Assembly (NCBI GenBank): GCA_964564475.1
Contig: CAZMBM010000023.1
Location: 1 to 22,592, forward strand
Length of the DNA: 22,592 nt
Direction of reading: 5' to 3'
Source of the DNA: CG1-02-35-72 sp964564475
Lineage (GTDB): Bacteria > Bacteroidota > Bacteroidia > Flavobacteriales > Flavobacteriaceae
Shown: positions 22,302-22,592 of the stretch, piece after piece
How positions within the stretch are numbered: position 1 is the stretch's first letter
Layout of the letters: each line of letters begins with the position of its first letter
Position numbers and translations under genes: made by a program
Notes under the pieces: model-generated
The model's input: the letters and a program-made list of their open reading frames with translations, nothing else
Databases searched by the model: none
Told to the model about the DNA's origin: nothing

Positions 22302-22592
22302 TTAAGGGTAGTATTTTTTTGAAGTTTCAGACAGGTTAGTAAGCCGCAACACCCTTTTTACACCTTTAATATAATAAATTAAAACAGCTTCGTTGGGTTT
22401 AAGGGTATAAGGAATTTTAAGGGCTAACTTTTTCGGAATATTTTTTTGAGACGGTTCAACCTCTAATTTAACAGGAACTCGGGGTGTACTAAAGTAAGCC
22501 ATTAAAACAAGAGTGTCTTTTTTAATGTAGGTTTCTAATTTTGTGCCTTTATGAGTGAAGTAGAGAGAATCTGCCTTAAAACCTTTACCAAC
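22302..22592 (-). CDS. 3' end of an unrecognised protein-coding gene (partial at the window edge)
   Basis: The reading frame is open from the right edge of the window to a TAA at 22302, giving at least 96 residues. The in-frame Met at 22502 is internal, because the frame continues upstream as VGKGFKADSLYFTHKGTKLETYIKKDTLVLM. The visible part is rich in Lys, Val and Tyr, probably beta-stranded (KLEVEPSQKNIPKKLALKIPYTL, AVLIYYIKGVKRVLRLTNL), and ends SKKYYP. No catalytic motif or membrane segment is seen and I do not recognise the family. It is on the same strand as the downstream lipoprotein gene. Confidence 0.6.
   Translation of the reverse strand, partial: VGKGFKADSLYFTHKGTKLETYIKKDTLVLMAYFSTPRVPVKLEVEPSQKNIPKKLALKIPYTLKPNEAVLIYYIKGVKRVLRLTNLSETSKKYYP

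Noticed and set aside
22500..22502. Start of a 66-residue gene at the right edge
   Set aside because: The frame stays open upstream to the end of the window, so this Met is most likely internal to a truncated gene.
1..22592. CRISPR array, tRNA, rRNA, insertion sequence or prophage
   Set aside because: No regular direct repeats, cloverleaf-like sequence, transposase or phage gene was seen; gene order looks like ordinary chromosome.

Overview
The window looks like chromosomal DNA from a member of the Bacteroidota, most likely the Flavobacteriaceae. It is strongly AT-rich. Start codons lack Shine-Dalgarno sequences, and several genes are preceded by the Bacteroidota -7 element TAnnTTTG, most often as TAATTTTG. 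The protein types are also flavobacterial: DUF4271 next to hemD, a DUF4296 lipoprotein after dihydroorotase, a GCPII-like M28 peptidase, an OmpA protein with thrombospondin type 3 repeats, and antiquitin-type ALDH. A run of 100 N at 20048-20147 shows it is a draft scaffold.

Layout. 1-319: AT-rich leader with no gene. 320-2110 (+): rpiB, a cation diffusion facilitator and an ElaA-like acetyltransferase, probably one operon. 2107-7653 (-): phoH (PIN + PhoH ATPase), a propeller/TSP3/OmpA envelope protein and an M28 peptidase. 7824-8834 (+): recA, closed by a strong hairpin terminator. 8895-12006 (-): a GT39-like glycosyltransferase, a DUF4271 membrane protein and hemD, tightly packed. 12074-14592 (+): a polyprenyl-phosphate sugar synthase, dihydroorotase and a DUF4296 lipoprotein, nearly overlapping. 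14582-15595 (-): an NAD-dependent epimerase. 15676-16983 (+): tyrS. 16969-17946 (-): a LuxE/PaaK-like acyltransferase. 18032-21210 (+): a small lipoprotein, ALDH7, a c-type cytochrome and a P460-type cytochrome, closed by a strong terminator. 21316-22206 (-): a flavobacterial lipoprotein. 22302-22592 (-): the 3' part of an unrecognised gene that runs off the window.

How the genes fit together. Most are housekeeping: sugar phosphates, pyrimidine and haem synthesis, DNA repair, tRNA charging. A second theme is the envelope: lipoproteins, OmpA, and a polyprenyl-phosphate sugar synthase beside a GT39-type transferase that could use its product. The two cytochromes form a small periplasmic redox pair. 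No mobile element, CRISPR array, tRNA or rRNA was seen.

I did not find a clear undescribed multi-gene system. The best leads are non-coding: a 14-bp leader hairpin just before a lipoprotein start codon (22213-22246) and inverted repeats around the putative ompA promoter (6206-6310). On the protein side they are the propeller-TSP3-OmpA fusion, a Gln-for-His change in the dihydroorotase metal motif, and the cytochrome c/P460 pair. The N gap appears to be a false gap: its flanks share 10 bases, and merging them restores the natural ALDH7 C-terminus.
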